Positions 1-7,212 of a DNA stretch of 14,144 bases are shown piece by piece. The stretch comes from Syntrophomonadaceae bacterium (GTDB lineage Bacteria; Bacillota_D; Dethiobacteria; DTU022). Numbering within the stretch: position 1 is the stretch's first letter; each line of letters opens with the position of its first letter. Below the pieces are notes generated by a model, which was not told where the DNA came from, ran no database searches, and was given only the letters and a program-made list of their open reading frames with translations. The position numbers were made by a program, and so were the translations under genes. The stretch spans positions 1 to 14,144 of the forward strand of contig PUNU01000040.1 in NCBI GenBank assembly GCA_003551865.1, given 5' to 3'.

Positions 1-1
1 C

Positions 2-121
2 TATGCCATAGGGGACGGTTCCATCGTTTTCCCTTCGGCCTTCGCTACGCTCAGGAACGCTCGAACCGTCCCCATGGCACAGCTTTTCACTCAACAAGGA
101 CAATAGGCTGAGTAGTTACGA
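2..121. repeat. Left copy of 120-bp perfect terminal inverted repeat
   Basis: Positions 2-121 are, by eye, the exact reverse complement of 14025-14144; similarity stops at 122. The outer part (4-79) is an imperfect palindrome with a GGGGACGGTTC core. The inner part (80-121) is a non-palindromic tail that is equally conserved, so the repeat unit is longer than the hairpin. GGGGACGG-type palindromes are, from memory, common dispersed repeats in Peptococcaceae-like genomes. The window ends exactly at these repeats, so they may simply be where an assembly broke at a multicopy element. No transposase lies beside them. Confidence 0.9.
4..79. repeat. REP/MITE-like imperfect palindrome inside the left repeat
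   Basis: The left arm TGCCAT-A-GGGGACGGTTC (4-21) pairs with the right arm GAACCGTCCCCATGGCA (63-79) with a single bulged A at position 10, enclosing a loop of about 41 nt (22-62). The same structure is mirrored at the right end (about 14067-14142). The long GC-rich stem and multicopy nature suggest a REP- or MITE-type element. I cannot tell from this window whether it is mobilised by a REP-associated tyrosine transposase. Confidence 0.75.
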
Positions 122-345
122 TTCTTCTATGTATAAACCGGCCAGAATGCAGCTGCTTCAGGGCTGCTGTAATCAGCCCATAGGGTAAAATCTAACTCGG
201 TAATGTTGATACATATATGAATAAAAGGAAGGGCTTCATTGAGTTTTGTACTACTAAGTATATCATAAGGGATAATAGGCGGTCAAACAGCGTAATTTGG
301 ATAAATATAGGGTAAATGCTGCCAAATATCCCGCATGACAGGCTA
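122..345. other. Non-coding stretch between left repeat and azlD
   Basis: About 220 AT-richer bases downstream of the azlD stop codon. I see no convincing coding frame, no RNA gene and no clear hairpin followed by a T-run on the minus strand, so how the azl transcript ends is not evident. Confidence 0.5.
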
Positions 346-651
346 TTAAGCTATGAAGAGCCTGTAAATAGCGATCAGCAGCATGCCGCCGAGGACGGTG
401 GCAAAGAGGTTGCGGGTAATGACGGCTATCGCAAAAACCGGGATCGAGACCCAAAAAGCCGGGTTGGCGGTTAAAGCCAGGTCAAGTTTACCGGCCGGGG
501 CAAAAAGGGCGGGTGTAAGCAGGGCGGCTAAAACAGCCACCGGCACATAGGAAAGCCAGCGTTCGACCGGAGCCGGCAGGTTGCGGCGGGAAAGGACCAA
601 AACGGGCAGGACCCGGGGCAGGTAGGTGACAGCCGCCATTAAAAAAATCAT
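346..651 (-). CDS. azlD: AzlD-family small subunit of branched-chain amino acid exporter
   Basis: A 101-residue, very hydrophobic protein with about four membrane segments. It carries the AzlD signatures TYLPR (residues 9-13) and YVPVAVLAALL (35-45). AzlD partners AzlC in the inner membrane to export branched-chain amino acids or analogues. It starts 23 bp after the azlC stop, so the two are co-transcribed. The start is uncertain. The ATG at 651 lies about 20 nt from the nearest GGAG, and the protein is slightly shorter at its N-terminus than I expect for the family. The in-frame region upstream (codons reading VGVISEIAL) looks like a natural AzlD N-terminus but contains no ATG, GTG or TTG, so a rare ATA/ATT start is possible. 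Family assignment is secure; substrate is inferred. Confidence 0.88.
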   Translation of the reverse strand: MIFLMAAVTYLPRVLPVLVLSRRNLPAPVERWLSYVPVAVLAALLTPALFAPAGKLDLALTANPAFWVSIPVFAIAVITRNLFATVLGGMLLIAIYRLFIA

Positions 652-674
652 TAACGCTATTTCTGAAATAACTC

Positions 675-1451
675 CTACCCCCTTCCCGCATCTTTTTTAT
701 CCCTGCCGTCAAGAAAAACCCCGGCCGTGGCGGCAATGATAGTGGCCAGGATAATATAAAACTGGTTCATCCCGGCAAGGTAAAAGCCCAGGCCCAGCGC
801 TCCGGCCAGGGCGGCAATGCCCACATGGCGGAAATTATCGATCTGCATAACCAGCAGGGCAATAAACATGGCCGGCAGGGCGTAGTCAATGCCAAAAGCC
901 TCGGTATCAAATACCAGGTAGCCGCCTACCCAGGCTCCGAGCAGGGTGCCGGTGATCCAGGCCAGGTGGGCTGAAACGTTTAAGGAAAAAAGCTGGTCAT
1001 TAGAAGGCACCCCGTACTGTCTAAAAAAGGCGGAATGCACGGCAAATGATTCGTCGGTAATTTCGTAGCTGAAAAGGGCCTGCTGCCAGGTTTTAAGGCG
1101 TCTGAGGTAAGGTGCAAGATAAGCGCTCATCAACAAGTGGCGCAGGTTGACAAGAAAAACGGTAACCGTTACGGCGGCTATCCCGGCGCCGGCGGCAATC
1201 ATTCCCACCGCGATCAGTTGGGCGGACCCGGCGTAGACAAAAATCGACATGGCCACGGTGCTGTAGACGTCAAGGTCGGCGGTGGAAGCCAGCACCCCGA
1301 AAGCCAGGCCGATGGGCAGGTAACCGAGCATGATCGGAACAGCCCTGACCATACCGATCAGGGCTTGATTATTACCGGGTTGACCGGCGGAGGTATTGTT
1401 TTCCGACGGATCAAGCGAATCATGTCGTTTTTTTGTTTTTCCGCTCGCCAA
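675..1451 (-). CDS. azlC: AzlC-family large subunit of branched-chain amino acid exporter
   Basis: A 258-residue integral membrane protein. After a hydrophilic N-terminus (residues 1-30) it shows the AzlC hallmarks PIGLAFG (46-52), YAGSAQ (73-78), NLRHLLMSAYLAP (102-114) and DESF (133-136), followed by several further hydrophobic helices to residue 247. With AzlD it forms a two-component exporter for branched-chain amino acids. I use a TTG start (1449-1451) because AAGGTGATC lies directly upstream and no ATG occurs before residue 34, which is too close to the first helix. The gene follows the EF-Tu-domain-like gene by 76 bp on the same strand. Export of valine, leucine or isoleucine rather than another amino acid is family knowledge, not shown by the sequence. 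Confidence 0.92.
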   Translation of the reverse strand: MASGKTKKRHDSLDPSENNTSAGQPGNNQALIGMVRAVPIMLGYLPIGLAFGVLASTADLDVYSTVAMSIFVYAGSAQLIAVGMIAAGAGIAAVTVTVFLVNLRHLLMSAYLAPYLRRLKTWQQALFSYEITDESFAVHSAFFRQYGVPSNDQLFSLNVSAHLAWITGTLLGAWVGGYLVFDTEAFGIDYALPAMFIALLVMQIDNFRHVGIAALAGALGLGFYLAGMNQFYIILATIIAATAGVFLDGRDKKDAGRG

Positions 1452-1527
1452 CAGATCACCTTATGGGATCAAACAAACAGCAAAAACAAGTATGCACCTA
1501 AGCTCAGATAGTCTCTGCAGTGCACGT

Positions 1528-1788
1528 TTATTCCTGTTTGTTTAGTTTATAAACTGTGTCGCCTTCTCTTACTTTATTCTTTACCTTTAACCCGACCAGG
1601 TCACCCTCCCGGGCTTCCTCGATATTTTGGTGCTCCACCTGCATCGATTTAACGTTCTGCTCCAGATCGGTGGTCGAGCCGACGATGGCAATGTGGTCGC
1701 CTACCTTCATCATGCTTTCCAGTTCAATGATCGCCACCCCGATTTTGCCGAAATAGTGGGTCACCCGGCCGATTATCTCCCGTTCCAT
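1528..1788 (-). CDS. Small EF-Tu domain-2-like beta-barrel protein, function unknown
   Basis: An 86-residue protein beginning with GRVTHYFGKIGVAIIEL (residues 7-23), followed by a KVGDHI turn (28-33) and REGDLVGLKVKNKVREGDTVYKL near the C-terminus. This pattern is that of the translation-factor beta-barrel (EF-Tu domain 2). Stand-alone proteins of this kind are annotated in Firmicutes and archaea as translation elongation factor-like, and a similar barrel forms the C-terminal domain of U32 peptidases. It has no GTPase domain, no Cys motif and no membrane segment. The start is supported by length; the ribosome binding site is poor (AAGGG about 15 nt upstream). It sits between trxA and azlC on the same strand. 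I cannot assign a role. Confidence 0.75.
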   Translation of the reverse strand: MEREIIGRVTHYFGKIGVAIIELESMMKVGDHIAIVGSTTDLEQNVKSMQVEHQNIEEAREGDLVGLKVKNKVREGDTVYKLNKQE

Positions 1789-1919
1789 GGCTGATACACG
1801 TCCCTTCGGAGTATTTTCAATCTCTATTCGATTTCAGGAAGCGGTTTCCTGCCCTTTAAACAGAAAATTACCCGGAGCACCATAAAAACGGCAGAAGTGT
1901 GATAAAAGAGTTTCCAAAA

Positions 1920-2246
1920 TTAAAGATGCTTTTCCAGTTTGGCCAGCAGGTCTTTTTTACCCATCGCCCCCATAAAGCTGTCGGCAACCTCTCCGCCTTT
2001 AAATACAAACATGGTCGGTATGCTCATCACTTCATATTTCTGCGCCAGATCCTGGTTTTCGTCTACGTTGATTTTTACTACTTTCAAGCTGTCTCCTTTT
2101 TCTTCGGCGATCTCTTCCAGAACCGGTCCGAGCATCTTGCAGGGGCCGCACCAGGGAGCCCAGAAATCAACCAGCACGGGTTGGTCGGCTTTTACTACCT
2201 CGTTTTCAAATTGTGATCCGTTTATTTCTTTTACTGCTCCAGCCAT
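1920..2246 (-). CDS. trxA: Thioredoxin
   Basis: A 108-residue single-domain thioredoxin: a cytoplasmic dithiol-disulfide oxidoreductase. The redox motif WCGPC is at residues 32-36 (C33 and C36), preceded by the usual VDFWAP. The cis-proline loop is SIPT with P77, and the length matches family members exactly. The ATG at 2246 has a near-perfect ribosome binding site (AAGGAGG, 8 nt upstream). A sigma-A-type promoter is visible just upstream, so it is probably transcribed independently of the radical SAM gene before it. No thioredoxin reductase is encoded in the window. There is no signal peptide or membrane anchor. Confidence 0.97.
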   Translation of the reverse strand: MAGAVKEINGSQFENEVVKADQPVLVDFWAPWCGPCKMLGPVLEEIAEEKGDSLKVVKINVDENQDLAQKYEVMSIPTMFVFKGGEVADSFMGAMGKKDLLAKLEKHL

Positions 2247-2308
2247 TAAAAACGCCTCCTTGAATTATTTTTGATCAATCTGTTCGTTTCCACGGATTCT
2301 ATATTTTA

Positions 2309-2338
2309 ATTCTACACCAGCACGGTGAAAAGGGTCAA
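2309..2338 (-). promoter_or_regulatory. Candidate sigma-A promoter for trxA
   Basis: On the minus strand TTGACC (2333-2338) is followed after 18 bases by TAGAAT (2309-2314), about 60 bp upstream of the trxA start codon and downstream of the preceding gene's stop. This is a good housekeeping match with a slightly long spacer. Not experimentally shown. Confidence 0.55.
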
Positions 2339-2371
2339 CCAAACCGGAGCAGGATAACTTGACACACAGTG

Positions 2372-3289
2372 TTAAAGCAGGCGGAGGCCGGCCTTCCTGA
2401 AGGCCTCACGGGCTGTCAGGAATTCGTCGGTGGTTATGCGGCGGTTGAGGACCGGAAACTCGCCGGAGCGGTGCGCCGGGTAATACTGGGCCATGACGTT
2501 GACCGCGCAGTGGGGCGAAACTTCTTCGCTGAGGAAGCGGGCGATGGTTTCACTGCCGGCCAGGTCTTCGGGCAAAACCAGGTGGCGGACAAGCAGGCCC
2601 CGGTAGGCCAGGTTGTCGGGGCCCAAGGTCAGGTCACCTACCTGGTTCTGCATTTCTTTAAGGGCTTCCCGCAGGCGGGTGTAGTAGTCGCTTACCCCGG
2701 AATATATTTCGCCGGCGGCATCAGAGCCGTACTTGGCATCAGGCATATAGATGTCGACAAACCCTTCGAGCAGGCGCAGGGCTTCCACCGCTTCATAGCC
2801 GCCGCAGTTGTAGACAACCGGCAGACGCAGGCCTTTTTCAGCCGCCAGGTGCACGGCTTCGGCAATCCGGGCCAGGTAAGGAGTCGGGGTAACCAGGTTG
2901 ATATTGCTGCAGCCCCGGTTTTGCAGTTGGAGCATCATCCGGGCAAGTTCCTCGCTGTTAACCTGCCGTCCCGGGTCGATGCCCCGGCTGATGGTCCAGT
3001 TCTGGCAATAAACACAGCCCAGGTTGCAGTGGATAAAAAAAATTGTTCCGGAGCCACCGGGCCCGACCAGGACGCTTTCTTCCCCGAAGTGGGGACCGGC
3101 GCTGGTGATCAGTGCTTCGACCGGGGCTCCGCATTTGCCGATTTCTCCGTTCAGGCGGTCAACCCGGCACTGCCGGGGACAGAATGTGCAACTTGCCATT
3201 ATTTGCTGCAGTTTTTCGATCCGCACTTCCCGTTCCGAGACAGGGAGCCGCAGGTAGGCGGGATCGGGAAGGTGGTTTTGATCAGGCAT
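2372..3289 (-). CDS. PflX-like radical SAM protein (pyruvate formate-lyase-activating-like)
   Basis: A 305-residue cytoplasmic radical SAM enzyme. The SAM/4Fe-4S motif C-x3-C-x2-C is CNLGCVYC (C88, C92, C95). It is preceded by an N-terminal Cys cluster CTFCPRQC...C (C34, C37, C41, C53) and by a GGSGTIFF strand, the arrangement typical of the PflX group (COG1313). A PDAKYG segment lies in the C-terminal half of the barrel. Members are annotated as pyruvate formate-lyase-activating-like, but their substrates are generally unknown, and no glycyl-radical enzyme is present nearby. The ATG at 3289 follows GAGGTG at a suitable distance. It is the first gene of the minus-strand group. Family assignment is firm; physiological partner is unknown. 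Confidence 0.88.
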   Translation of the reverse strand: MPDQNHLPDPAYLRLPVSEREVRIEKLQQIMASCTFCPRQCRVDRLNGEIGKCGAPVEALITSAGPHFGEESVLVGPGGSGTIFFIHCNLGCVYCQNWTISRGIDPGRQVNSEELARMMLQLQNRGCSNINLVTPTPYLARIAEAVHLAAEKGLRLPVVYNCGGYEAVEALRLLEGFVDIYMPDAKYGSDAAGEIYSGVSDYYTRLREALKEMQNQVGDLTLGPDNLAYRGLLVRHLVLPEDLAGSETIARFLSEEVSPHCAVNVMAQYYPAHRSGEFPVLNRRITTDEFLTAREAFRKAGLRLL

Positions 3290-3384
3290 AGCTGTTCACC
3301 TCGCTTTTCTTGTCGCCTGTTTCAGCTATATCCGGCGATTTAAATCCACCGGTAGTATCCGGTATTCCGCCGGCTAAAAAACTA

Positions 3385-3414
3385 TTGACTAAAAAGGCAC
3401 TCTAGGATTAAATA
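3385..3414 (+). promoter_or_regulatory. Candidate promoter of the ACT-paaK-ior leader
   Basis: TTGACT (3385-3390) and TAAATA (3409-3414) are separated by 18 bases; read with a 17-base spacer the -10 would be TTAAAT. The predicted transcript would begin near 3420, about 50 bases before an intrinsic terminator. It lies in the divergent region between pflX and the ACT gene. A second -10-like TATAAT occurs at 3504-3509 beyond the terminator, but it has no good -35. Confidence 0.5.
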
Positions 3415-3467
3415 TAGTTGTTATGCTTACCAAGATGATGACCGGTCCCATAATCAGTTAATGCGAC

Positions 3468-3494
3468 AGGCAAGTTATTTGGCTTGCCTTTTTT
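3468..3494 (+). terminator. Intrinsic terminator in the leader of the ACT-paaK-ior operon
   Basis: A perfect 7-bp stem AGGCAAG/CTTGCCT (3468-3474 with 3483-3489) with an 8-base loop is followed by an uninterrupted T-run to 3494. It ends the short transcript expected from the 3385 promoter after about 75 nt and lies 210 bp upstream of the first gene of the operon. It could terminate a small RNA or act as a conditional attenuator. Confidence 0.75.
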
Positions 3495-3613
3495 GCTGTT
3501 TAATATAATAATTAACCGCTCTGCCGGTAAAATCCTTCAGCCCGTGCAGGAATGTTTAAATTGCATATTGAATGATTTAATCCATGCCCGGACTGACAGA
3601 GACGGCAAAAAGA

Positions 3614-3697
3614 GGCGGTTTGCGCACCGCCAGCTTATGTAGATCAGGGTTCGGGCTGGTGGTGAACCAACCACCAACTCCAGCTGCAGGGAGGCGG
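3614..3697 (+). promoter_or_regulatory. Possible structured 5' leader upstream of the ACT gene
   Basis: Several perfect short stems are packed before the start codon at 3704. GGCGGT/ACCGCC is at 3614-3619 with 3626-3631, and TGGTGGT/ACCACCA at 3657-3663 with 3670-3676. GGTTC/GAACC (3648-3652 with 3664-3668) and GCTGG/CCAGC (3655-3659 with 3680-3684) are alternatives that overlap the second stem and cannot form with it. GGCGG recurs at 3693-3697 within the ribosome binding region, so CCGCC at 3627-3631 could pair with either copy. That is the geometry of a translational switch. It matches no riboswitch class that I recognise. Confidence 0.35.
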
Positions 3698-3703
3698 GAT
3701 AAG

Positions 3704-4132
3704 ATGATTAAGCAGATTTCTGTGTTCCTCGAAAACAAGTCGGGGCGGATGGTGCGGGTGGCCCAGACCCTCGGGGATGCCGGGATTAACATCCGGGGGA
3801 TTTCCATCGCCGACACCTCAGATTTCGGTATTTTGCGGTTGATTGTCGATCAGCCAGACAAGGCTCTTAAAGAGCTGAAAGCGGGGGGATTCATGGCCAC
3901 CGTAACCGAAGTTATCGCCATGGAAGTGCCCGACGAACCCGGGGGCCTGGCCAAAGTGCTTACATACCTGGAAAAGGAAAACATCAACATAGAATACCTT
4001 TACTCGTTTATCGAGAAACCGACCGCCAATGCCATCATCATGATGCGGGTTGAGAGAATTGACGATGCCCTGGCCGTCCTCAAAGACAACAATGTGCCGA
4101 TTGTCGGCGGAGAGCGTGTATACACTTTTTAA
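3704..4132 (+). CDS. Tandem ACT-domain amino acid-binding regulatory protein
   Basis: A 142-residue soluble protein made of two ACT domains (about residues 3-68 and 71-140). Each has the glycine-containing turn at the ligand site, ENKSGRM (10-16) and PDEPGGLAKV (76-85). Stand-alone double-ACT proteins of this type (COG4747) often neighbour phenylacetate-CoA ligase genes and are thought to sense amino acids; no catalytic domain is attached. The frame is open from an ATG at 3584, but I choose the ATG at 3704. It has GGGAGGCGG just upstream, the first ACT strand starts immediately after it, and the extra 40 residues look like leader sequence. It is followed by paaK after 25 bp. Aromatic amino acid sensing is an inference from the operon. 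Confidence 0.9.
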   Translation: MIKQISVFLENKSGRMVRVAQTLGDAGINIRGISIADTSDFGILRLIVDQPDKALKELKAGGFMATVTEVIAMEVPDEPGGLAKVLTYLEKENINIEYLYSFIEKPTANAIIMMRVERIDDALAVLKDNNVPIVGGERVYTF

Positions 4133-4157
4133 TCGCAGCCCATAGGAGTTGAGAAAG

Positions 4158-5444
4158 ATGCAAAATGATTTTTTAACCAGCGAAGAGCGACTGGCCCGGC
4201 AAAAAAGCGGCCTCCTGCAGTCGGTGGCCCACGCCTATCACAACAGCCCTTTTTACCGCCGCCTTTTTGACCGGGCTAAACTTAAACCGGGGCATATCCG
4301 GGAGCTGTCAGATTTTAGCCTGGTGCCTTTTACCGGCAAAGAGGACCTCAGGGAGGCCTACCCCTACGGAATGGCTGCGGTACCCCTGGAGAAAATACTG
4401 CGCATCCATGCCTCATCGGGCACCACGGGAAAACCGATCGTGGCCGGCTACACCAGACGCGACCTGGAAGACTGGGCCGATGCGGTGGCCCGAATCTGCA
4501 CCATGGCCGGAGTGCGGCCCGACGATATTGCCCAGATCTCTTTTGGCTACGGTCTTTTTACCGGCGGTTTCGGCCTGCATTACGGCCTGGAAAAACTGGG
4601 TGCCACAGTGGTCCCCTTTTCCAGCGGCAACACCGAACGTCAGCTGAGCCTGATGAACGATTTTCAAACCACGGTACTGGTCAGCACCCCGTCTTTCGCC
4701 GTTTACATGGCCGAAATGGCCCGTGATATGGGCTACAATCCGCGCGAGTTCAAGCTGCGCCTGGGACTTTTGGGCGGTGAACCCTGCTCCGAGGTTATGC
4801 GTGATGATATCGAAATCCAGTGGGGCCTGAAGGCCACCATTAATTACGGGCTTACCGAGGTGGTCGGGCCCGGTATCTCCGGCGAATGTGAAGAAAGATG
4901 CGGCATGCATATTTTGGAAGATATTTACTACCCGGAAGTTATCGATCCGCAGAGCGGGGAGGGTTTACCTGACGGGGAAACCGGTGAACTGGTTTTAACT
5001 CCGCTCAACAAGGAAGGCTTCCCGGTTTTGCGTTACCGCACCGGCGATATCACCAGGATCATTTCCGAACCCTGTCCCTGCGGCCGCACCACCCGGCGGA
5101 TGGATTATATTACCGGGCGCAGTGACGACATGATTATTATCAAAGGGGTCAATATCTTTCCTTCCCAGATCGAGGAAGTGCTGGCCGATTTTCCGGAGAT
5201 CTCCCCCCACTACCGGCTGGTCCTGCGCAAGCAAAAAGGTTTTATCAAGGACCTGGAGGTTCAGGTCGAGCTGACCCCCGAAGGGTTTTCCGACCGCTTC
5301 AAAGAGCTCGAGGCCCTGGGTGAAAGGATCCGCAGCCGCCTGCGGTCAGCGCTCTCTCTGGCCCCGCAGATAAAACTGCTTGAGCCCAAGTCACTGGAAC
5401 GCACCACCGGCAAAACCAAGCGAATTGTGGAAAGTGAGGAATAG
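4158..5444 (+). CDS. paaK: Phenylacetate-CoA ligase (AMP-forming, PaaK family)
   Basis: A 428-residue member of the adenylate-forming family; PaaK proteins are usually about 430 residues. Motifs in order: P-loop SSGTTGKP (86-93), YGLTE (230-234), RTGD (294-297), a Cys-containing CPCGRT loop (306-311), RSDDMIIIKGVNIFP (321-335), and the C-terminal TTGKTKR with its catalytic lysine (417-422). It activates phenylacetate or another aryl-acetate to the CoA thioester, or works in reverse on aryl-acetyl-CoA made by IorAB. The ATG at 4158 is chosen over a TTG at 4149 because GGAG abuts the TTG but sits 9 nt from the ATG. It ends 4 bp before iorA, indicating tight operon coupling. Exact aryl specificity cannot be read from sequence. 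Confidence 0.94.
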   Translation: MQNDFLTSEERLARQKSGLLQSVAHAYHNSPFYRRLFDRAKLKPGHIRELSDFSLVPFTGKEDLREAYPYGMAAVPLEKILRIHASSGTTGKPIVAGYTRRDLEDWADAVARICTMAGVRPDDIAQISFGYGLFTGGFGLHYGLEKLGATVVPFSSGNTERQLSLMNDFQTTVLVSTPSFAVYMAEMARDMGYNPREFKLRLGLLGGEPCSEVMRDDIEIQWGLKATINYGLTEVVGPGISGECEERCGMHILEDIYYPEVIDPQSGEGLPDGETGELVLTPLNKEGFPVLRYRTGDITRIISEPCPCGRTTRRMDYITGRSDDMIIIKGVNIFPSQIEEVLADFPEISPHYRLVLRKQKGFIKDLEVQVELTPEGFSDRFKELEALGERIRSRLRSALSLAPQIKLLEPKSLERTTGKTKRIVESEE

Positions 5445-5448
5445 GGCC

Positions 5449-7212
5449 TTGAGCAGCAAGCGAGTAATTATGACCGGCAATGAAGCAGTTGCCCTGGGAG
5501 CCTACGAGGGCGGGGTAACGGTGGGCACCGCCTACCCGGGCACACCCAGCACTGAAATTATGGAAAACCTTTCCCGCTACCCCGGGGTTAACTGCAACTG
5601 GTCGCCCAACGAAAAAACGGCCCTGGAATCGGCAATCGGCGCCTCGATGGAAGGGGCGCGGGTGCTGGTAGCGATGAAGCACGTCGGGGTCAATGTGGCA
5701 GCCGATCCGCTTTTGACTCTCTCCTACACCGGGGTGGGCGGCGGACTGGTGCTGGTTTCGGCCGACGATCCGGGCATGCACAGCTCACAAAACGAGCAAG
5801 ACAACCGCCACTACGCTCGCTTTGCCAAGATCCCCATGCTCGAGCCTTCCGACAGCGAAGAGGCGCGGGATTTTACCGCCGCCGGGCTGGAACTGAGCGA
5901 AAAATTCGATACACCGGTACTGCTGCGCAGCACCACCAGGATTGCCCACTCGCGAAGCACCCTGGCCCCCGGCAAGAGAACGGAAAAAGCGGCCGGCGGC
6001 TTTACAAAGGACCCGGGCAAGTACGTAATGCTGCCCGGCTTTGCCCGCCTGCGGCATCCGCTGGTCGAAGAGCGCCTGCGGGCCCTGCAGAAAGAAGCGG
6101 AAATTAGCCCTTTTAACCGCATCGAAGAGGGATCAAAGGAGATCGGGGTGATCTGCAGCGGGGTGTCCTACCAGTATGCCCGCGAGGCCCTGCCCGGTGC
6201 CGCCTTTCTCAAGCTGGGCTTCAGCCACCCGCTGCCAACAGAGCTTATCCGCCGCTTCGCCTCCACAGTTAAAGAAATTATCGTTATAGAAGAGCTTGAT
6301 CCCTTTATCGAGGAACAGGTTTTAGCCCTGCAGACCGGCGTACCGGTCAAAGGCCGGGAGCTGTTTGGCTCCTGCGGCGAGCTTGGAGTGGAAATAATCC
6401 GTGAAAAAGTGCTCAGGCGCAAACCGGAGCTGGTCGAGGTGCGCGAAAATATCCCGGGGCGCCCACCGATCATGTGCCCTGGATGTTCGCACCGCGGGGT
6501 CTTTCATACTCTCAAAAAACTGAAGTTAAATGTTATGGGGGACATTGGTTGTTACACCCTGGGGGCCCTGCCGCCCCTGCAGGCCATCGATGCCACCGTC
6601 TGTATGGGAGCGAGCATCGGGATGGCAGTGGGTATGGCCAGGGCCAACCCGGCTTCGGCGGAAAAAACGGTGGCCGTGATCGGGGATTCCACCTTCCTGC
6701 ACTCAGGCATCACGCCCCTGCTCGACGCGGTTTACAACAATGCCCCGGTGACCGTGCTCATTCTGGACAACGGCACTACGGCAATGACCGGACACCAGGA
6801 CCACCCGGGAACGGGAACCAACCTGCTGGGAGAAGCTGTACCGGGAGTTGATCTGGAGGGCCTGTGCCGCTCGTTGGGGGTCAGGCAGGTGGAAACCGTC
6901 GACGCCTTCGACTTAAAAAAGCTGCACGAAACAATTAAAGGCGAAACGGCCCGGCGGGAGCCGTCCGTAATCGTTGTGCGGCGTCCCTGCGTCTTTTTGC
7001 TTGACACAGTTGCTGAACCGTTTTACATCGACCGGGAGCAGTGCAACGGCTGTGAAAGCTGTATCAGCCTGGGCTGTCCGGCCTTGAGCCTGCAGGAGGA
7101 AAAGGCAAAAATCAACGCCGCCATCTGCAGCGGCTGCGGCCTTTGTGAACAGCTTTGCCGCTTTGAAGCGATAAAAAAGGCAGCCGGAAAGGCGGGTGAA
7201 AGCAGTGGCTAA
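5449..7212 (+). CDS. iorA: Indolepyruvate:ferredoxin oxidoreductase, alpha subunit
   Basis: A 587-residue cytoplasmic thiamine-diphosphate enzyme subunit that oxidatively decarboxylates aryl-pyruvates to aryl-acetyl-CoA and reduces ferredoxin. The N-terminal half carries TGNEAVALGAYEGG and AYPGTPSTEI (9-37). The C-terminal half has CPGCSHRG (343-350) and the ThDP/Mg motif GDST...DNGTTAMTGHQ (412-450). A C-terminal double 4Fe-4S domain has C532, C535, C538, C543 and C560, C563, C566, C570; the residue after the last Cys is Arg instead of the usual Pro. The TTG at 5449 is chosen: GAGG is 9 nt upstream, it leaves a 4-bp gap from paaK, and the protein then begins as other IorA do. An in-frame ATG at 5380 would overlap paaK by 65 bp. 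Confidence 0.95.
   Translation: MSSKRVIMTGNEAVALGAYEGGVTVGTAYPGTPSTEIMENLSRYPGVNCNWSPNEKTALESAIGASMEGARVLVAMKHVGVNVAADPLLTLSYTGVGGGLVLVSADDPGMHSSQNEQDNRHYARFAKIPMLEPSDSEEARDFTAAGLELSEKFDTPVLLRSTTRIAHSRSTLAPGKRTEKAAGGFTKDPGKYVMLPGFARLRHPLVEERLRALQKEAEISPFNRIEEGSKEIGVICSGVSYQYAREALPGAAFLKLGFSHPLPTELIRRFASTVKEIIVIEELDPFIEEQVLALQTGVPVKGRELFGSCGELGVEIIREKVLRRKPELVEVRENIPGRPPIMCPGCSHRGVFHTLKKLKLNVMGDIGCYTLGALPPLQAIDATVCMGASIGMAVGMARANPASAEKTVAVIGDSTFLHSGITPLLDAVYNNAPVTVLILDNGTTAMTGHQDHPGTGTNLLGEAVPGVDLEGLCRSLGVRQVETVDAFDLKKLHETIKGETARREPSVIVVRRPCVFLLDTVAEPFYIDREQCNGCESCISLGCPALSLQEEKAKINAAICSGCGLCEQLCRFEAIKKAAGKAGESSG

Noticed and set aside
1838..1856. CAGGAA...TTCCTG hairpin upstream of the EF-Tu-like gene as a terminator
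   Set aside because: The 6-bp stem is perfect, but neither strand has a T-run beyond it, apart from a weak CCCTTT on the plus strand where no gene needs terminating.
2369..3343. Long plus-strand open frame (324 codons) opposite the radical SAM gene
   Set aside because: It is the antisense shadow of a gene with clear Cys motifs and a good ribosome binding site; its own translation has no recognisable domain.
3421..3697. T-box or cobalamin riboswitch in the leader
   Set aside because: I could not find the T-box sequence or a B12-box motif; only unassigned stems are visible.
3584..3703. N-terminal extension of the ACT protein from the ATG at 3584
   Set aside because: There is no ribosome binding site at 3584, the 40 residues do not resemble ACT proteins, and the sequence is full of inverted repeats; the ATG at 3704 has a strong site.
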